DNA of 64,000 nucleotides from Sinotaia quadrata (Eukaryota; Mollusca; Gastropoda; Architaenioglossa; Viviparidae): NCBI GenBank assembly GCA_028829895.1, contig CM054181.1:70787259-70851258 (forward strand), read 5' to 3'. The number at the start of each line of letters is the position of its first letter. Within the stretch, counting starts at the first letter, position 1. Positions 61,368 to 64,000 of this stretch are shown piece after piece. The notes beneath the pieces were generated by a model that was not told where the DNA came from, did not search any database, and was given only the letters and a program-made list of their open reading frames with translations. Position numbers and translations under genes: made by a program.

Positions 61368-61373
61368 TTTATT
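61368..61373 (-). promoter_or_regulatory. Candidate poly(A) signal AATAAA
   Basis: First canonical signal on the minus strand after the stop codon at 62267, about 0.9 kb downstream. Such hexamers are common in AT-rich DNA. Confidence 0.25.
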
Positions 61374-61981
61374 TTTCTGTAAAGAAGAAGTGGATGTACT
61401 GGTAAATAAACTGAGGAAAACTTCAGATGAATGAAAACGTATTTGTTATTGTATGAAGTTGAGTATATCATGATATAATAATAAACTAACACTGTGTTTA
61501 ACTTACACATGTGAGTCAAATAAATTAGCAATTGCCCTTAATCTCTGATCACATTGAAATGAGTGTATTCTGAACTCTTATCTTCAATTGTTTGACTAAT
61601 GGTTATATACACTATGTAAATATGGTGAACTAATGAAGCACTAACATGATCGAGGAAAGTTAGTATATAATCGAGACAGTGAGTACTCTGTGTAAAAGAA
61701 AATAAATCAAACAAGAGTAGGAAAAAATAATAGGAGGCAATGATGTATAGGCAGTACATCCATTCTCAGAACCAAGACCAGAAAACATAATGAACACAGA
61801 TGCAGCCTAGCACTTCACAATCATGTTAGTACATCTTCATAACTTAAGTATAAGTAATTTTGAATGTTCAGTATTTCCCTGCATCATGTTTATGTACATA
61901 TTTATGCTTTTAACACTTCTTTTTAAAAACAAAAACAGGAATGTACTACTCAGGGAATCTTGATCTACGCCCGGGGCAGAG

Positions 61982-61987
61982 TTTAAT
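61982..61987 (-). promoter_or_regulatory. Candidate poly(A) signal ATTAAA
   Basis: Variant signal about 280 nt after the stop of the minus-strand gene. Alternative to the signal at 61368. Confidence 0.2.
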
Positions 61988-62266
61988 CCATTGAAGGCCA
62001 TCAGTATAATTTTGTATCTCACATTGTATAACAGCCATAGCTACCATTTAAATAAATAAATGATTAAAATGAAGGATATGCAAAGCACAATGCCCTTGAG
62101 CAAAGACATCTAAGACACCCTGCATAACTGAACCAACTGCATAATTGAAAACCTGCAAAACAATGTCAAGGTGAAAAAAGTAGAGATGGGACTGTATGTT
62201 CCATCTTGTAAAGTGAATTTCCAGACTGGTATGAACGATTCTTGGCTAGAGATATTTCAGGGCAAA

Positions 62267-62591
62267 TCAAGAGGATAGAGGTAACAGAGTGATGATGCTG
62301 GGTGTGGCTTGCCCTTGGAGAATCATCTGTGAATGATCTTCTGTGTATGTGACAAACACAGCCAGCGTGTTCATGTTGTATGTTCCTGGCCGCAAAAAGC
62401 CTGCATGCAGCTGAAGTTGGATGGCCTGACCTGGTAACAGGAGAACTTTACAGTGTGTATGACCCACCCAACGCATGGTGCTGTTCAAAGGGAGTGGTGG
62501 TGAAAGCAGGCCAGTGCCAAGAGCCAAGGACGATCCAGTCGGATTGACAATGAATCCGTTAGTTTTTTCCTGACCCGAACCTGGCCCAAAT
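62267..62591 (-). CDS. Terminal exon, probable TRAPP subunit (TRAPPC8-like)
   Basis: This is the last coding exon, ending at a TGA (62267-62269). The acceptor is strong: a T-rich tract ending cttttgttcag, with the exon starting at 62591 in the third position of an Arg codon. The 107-residue segment reads from FGPGSGQEK through a WVGHTHCKVLLLPGQAIQ stretch to PGTYNMNTLAVFV and QATPSIITL near the end. A hydrophobic beta-rich stretch followed by PG-T-Y-N-x-N is the pattern I associate with the C-terminal Ig-like region of TRAPP tethering subunits, TRAPPC8 in particular. That would place it in vesicle tethering at the ER-Golgi and in autophagy. The exon is certain in kind, while the family name rests on memory of the pattern. 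Codon content and lack of stops contrast with all other frames nearby. Confidence 0.72.
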
Positions 62592-63072
62592 CTGAACAAA
62601 AGTATAAATAGATTTTGAATCAAATCTATTTCCCAAAAAACAATCCAGATTAGAGTAGTAGCAAAAAGCATTGTGTGTGATATTCCCCTTCAAACAAATT
62701 TATTTATAACAAATGAACTCTAATGCTAGAGCAAAGATTACCAATTAGAAAATCATTCTAAAAAGTAGATCTATAATAAATTTTTGAAAGTGAGCTGTAA
62801 CAATTCTGAACATGTATAGCATTATAATTCTAAGGCAGGTGAATGAGTATTACTGATCTATTGAAGAATGCTCAGAAAACTTAAGAGCTCTCTGATTGGT
62901 GGCTGCATGCCCATTATAAACTAATTAGTGTATAAGGTTTCAGTCATTATACGAATAAATGGAAAATTTCCAGCTAATGAAAACTGCATGTGCATGAGTG
63001 TGTTTGTGTGTGTATTTATGTGTACACAAAACAATATATATAAAAAACATAACAATAAAATAGCAAGCCTAC

Positions 63073-63162
63073 CTGTCTGAAGACTTGCTAGTATCTACAA
63101 GGACTTGTACTGTTCGCTTGGCATGATTTTGTATGCTCAATGTAATTGGCACTACACACATG
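63073..63162 (-). CDS. Penultimate visible exon of the same gene
   Basis: A 90-bp minus-strand exon between an acceptor (tttatttgtgtttag, exon start 63162) and a canonical donor (GACAG|gtaggc, exon end 63073). It begins with one base of a split codon and ends with two, which joins in frame with 62591 and makes Arg across the junction. The residues read MCVVPITLSIQNHAKRTV then QVLVDTSKSSD, a typical beta-sandwich strand pattern. The intron between the exons is 481 bp (62592-63072). It is too short to appear as a long ORF. The upstream exons lie beyond 64000 or in sequence I could not recognise. Confidence 0.75.
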
Positions 63163-63867
63163 CTAAACACAAATAAACAAGGATATTTAAATTTTGTTGG
63201 AACCAATCGCTAAAACTGAATAACAAATATAATACATACTACACAAATCTTTTAATATGCAATTTGTGTAAACTTATGCAGCCTTTCTAAAAGGCCAATA
63301 AAGATATTAAGTTTTCAAGTTAGATGAATTTTATGTTATGCTATTGCAAGATAACTACAGTTACCATAGAAAGAATTCTGTTTACTTTTATATAGAAAAA
63401 CTATGTAGTAGTATTCTACTCATGCTGAAATATATTTGTCTCCATTTGATTTTCATATCACAGTAACTTACAGTAACACTCAATATAAAATATATAAAAT
63501 ATAGGTGTGTCTGATAGCTTCAATGGATCAAATGCCAACTTACAAGAAGACTGACTTATGTTTTAAGAGATTAAAACAATATAAACAATATATATATAAA
63601 ATTTACTATTCCATCATACAAACAGAAAAGTTTAAAAAATGAGAATAACTAACAAACTGCAGGGGTATAAAACATCCCATTTCTAAGTCATGACAGTGCA
63701 GAACCCACTGACTGCATGAGTGTTCACTGAGTAAACAAGTGTTCAGTGAATAAACGAATGTTTATTGAATAAACATTTCAATTATGGAAAGAGAGACAAA
63801 AGTATAAATCTGAATTTGGTCTCAACAGAGACCGCCTGATGAAGGTGAAGGACCCATTCCAAAACAA
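63163..63867 (-). other. Intron sequence upstream of the 90-bp exon
   Basis: AT-rich and CpG-free or nearly so. No further exon with good splice sites found. A short tgaataaac/gagtaaac repetition occurs at 63720-63775. Confidence 0.5.
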
Positions 63868-64000
63868 GGGAGAAAGGGTTTTGTCTGGAGAGAGGGTCTT
63901 GTCGGGAGAAAAGGTCTTGTCTGGAGAAAGGGTCTTGTTGGGAGAGAGGGTCTTGTCAGGAGAAAGGGTCTTGTTGGGAGAGAGGGTCTTGTCAGGAGAA
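63868..64000. repeat. 18-bp minisatellite, cut by window edge
   Basis: gagaaagggtcttgtctg and variants (gagaga, tcgg, ttgg, tcag) repeat at least seven times and run off the right end, inside the presumed intron. Confidence 0.96.

Noticed and set aside
1..64000. CRISPR array interpretation of the regular repeats
   Set aside because: The arrays are head-to-tail repeats without unique spacers, and the spliced gene and transposons show eukaryotic DNA.

Overview
This window reads as intergenic and intronic DNA of an animal, most likely a lophotrochozoan invertebrate and possibly a mollusc. The signs are spliced coding DNA, AT-rich sequence, very many micro- and minisatellites, decayed hAT and Ty3/gypsy transposon pieces, hAT MITEs, and an uneven pattern of CpG depletion. 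There are no bacterial-style operons. Most long open frames are by-products of tandem repeats. The phylum assignment is inference.

The only convincing host gene is on the minus strand at the right edge. Two exons (63073-63162 and 62267-62591) join through good splice sites in matching phase and encode the C-terminus of a conserved protein. It resembles the Ig-like C-terminal end of TRAPP trafficking-complex subunits, with TRAPPC8 my best guess from memory. The rest of that gene lies beyond the window. From about 48 kb to the end the DNA is CpG-poor and holds fewer arrays. That fits the methylated transcribed compartment of an invertebrate genome.

The left 48 kb is repeat territory. It holds more than 35 tandem arrays with periods from 7 to about 89 bp (notable ones: 33 bp at 1.7 kb, 61 bp at 7.9 kb, 45 bp at 9.7 kb, 28 bp at 17.6 kb, 49 bp at 20.0 kb, 36 bp at 45.5 kb) and several microsatellites. 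Mobile-element remains are: a broken hAT transposase end (8173-8858) abutting a Ty3/gypsy integrase fragment (8870-9052); a second hAT element (about 22171-23252) broken by one stop codon and a 22-bp duplication; and two small hAT MITEs (34365-34572 with a perfect 8-bp target duplication, and 26094-26248). Three further interspersed repeat families can be defined by comparing copies inside the window: A (four copies), B (two inverted copies) and C (two copies). I do not recognise these three.

The recurring theme is that tandem arrays grow out of, or sit exactly at the edge of, interspersed elements. A 48-bp unit is single in one copy of family B and fourfold in the other. A 40-bp unit is tripled in one of four copies of family A. 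Both hAT elements contain or abut their own arrays. Three of the four family A copies have a tandem array directly at the same end. A few protein-like fragments (31058-31331, 32666-32890, 26903-27049, 5578-5625) are offered as low-confidence candidates only.
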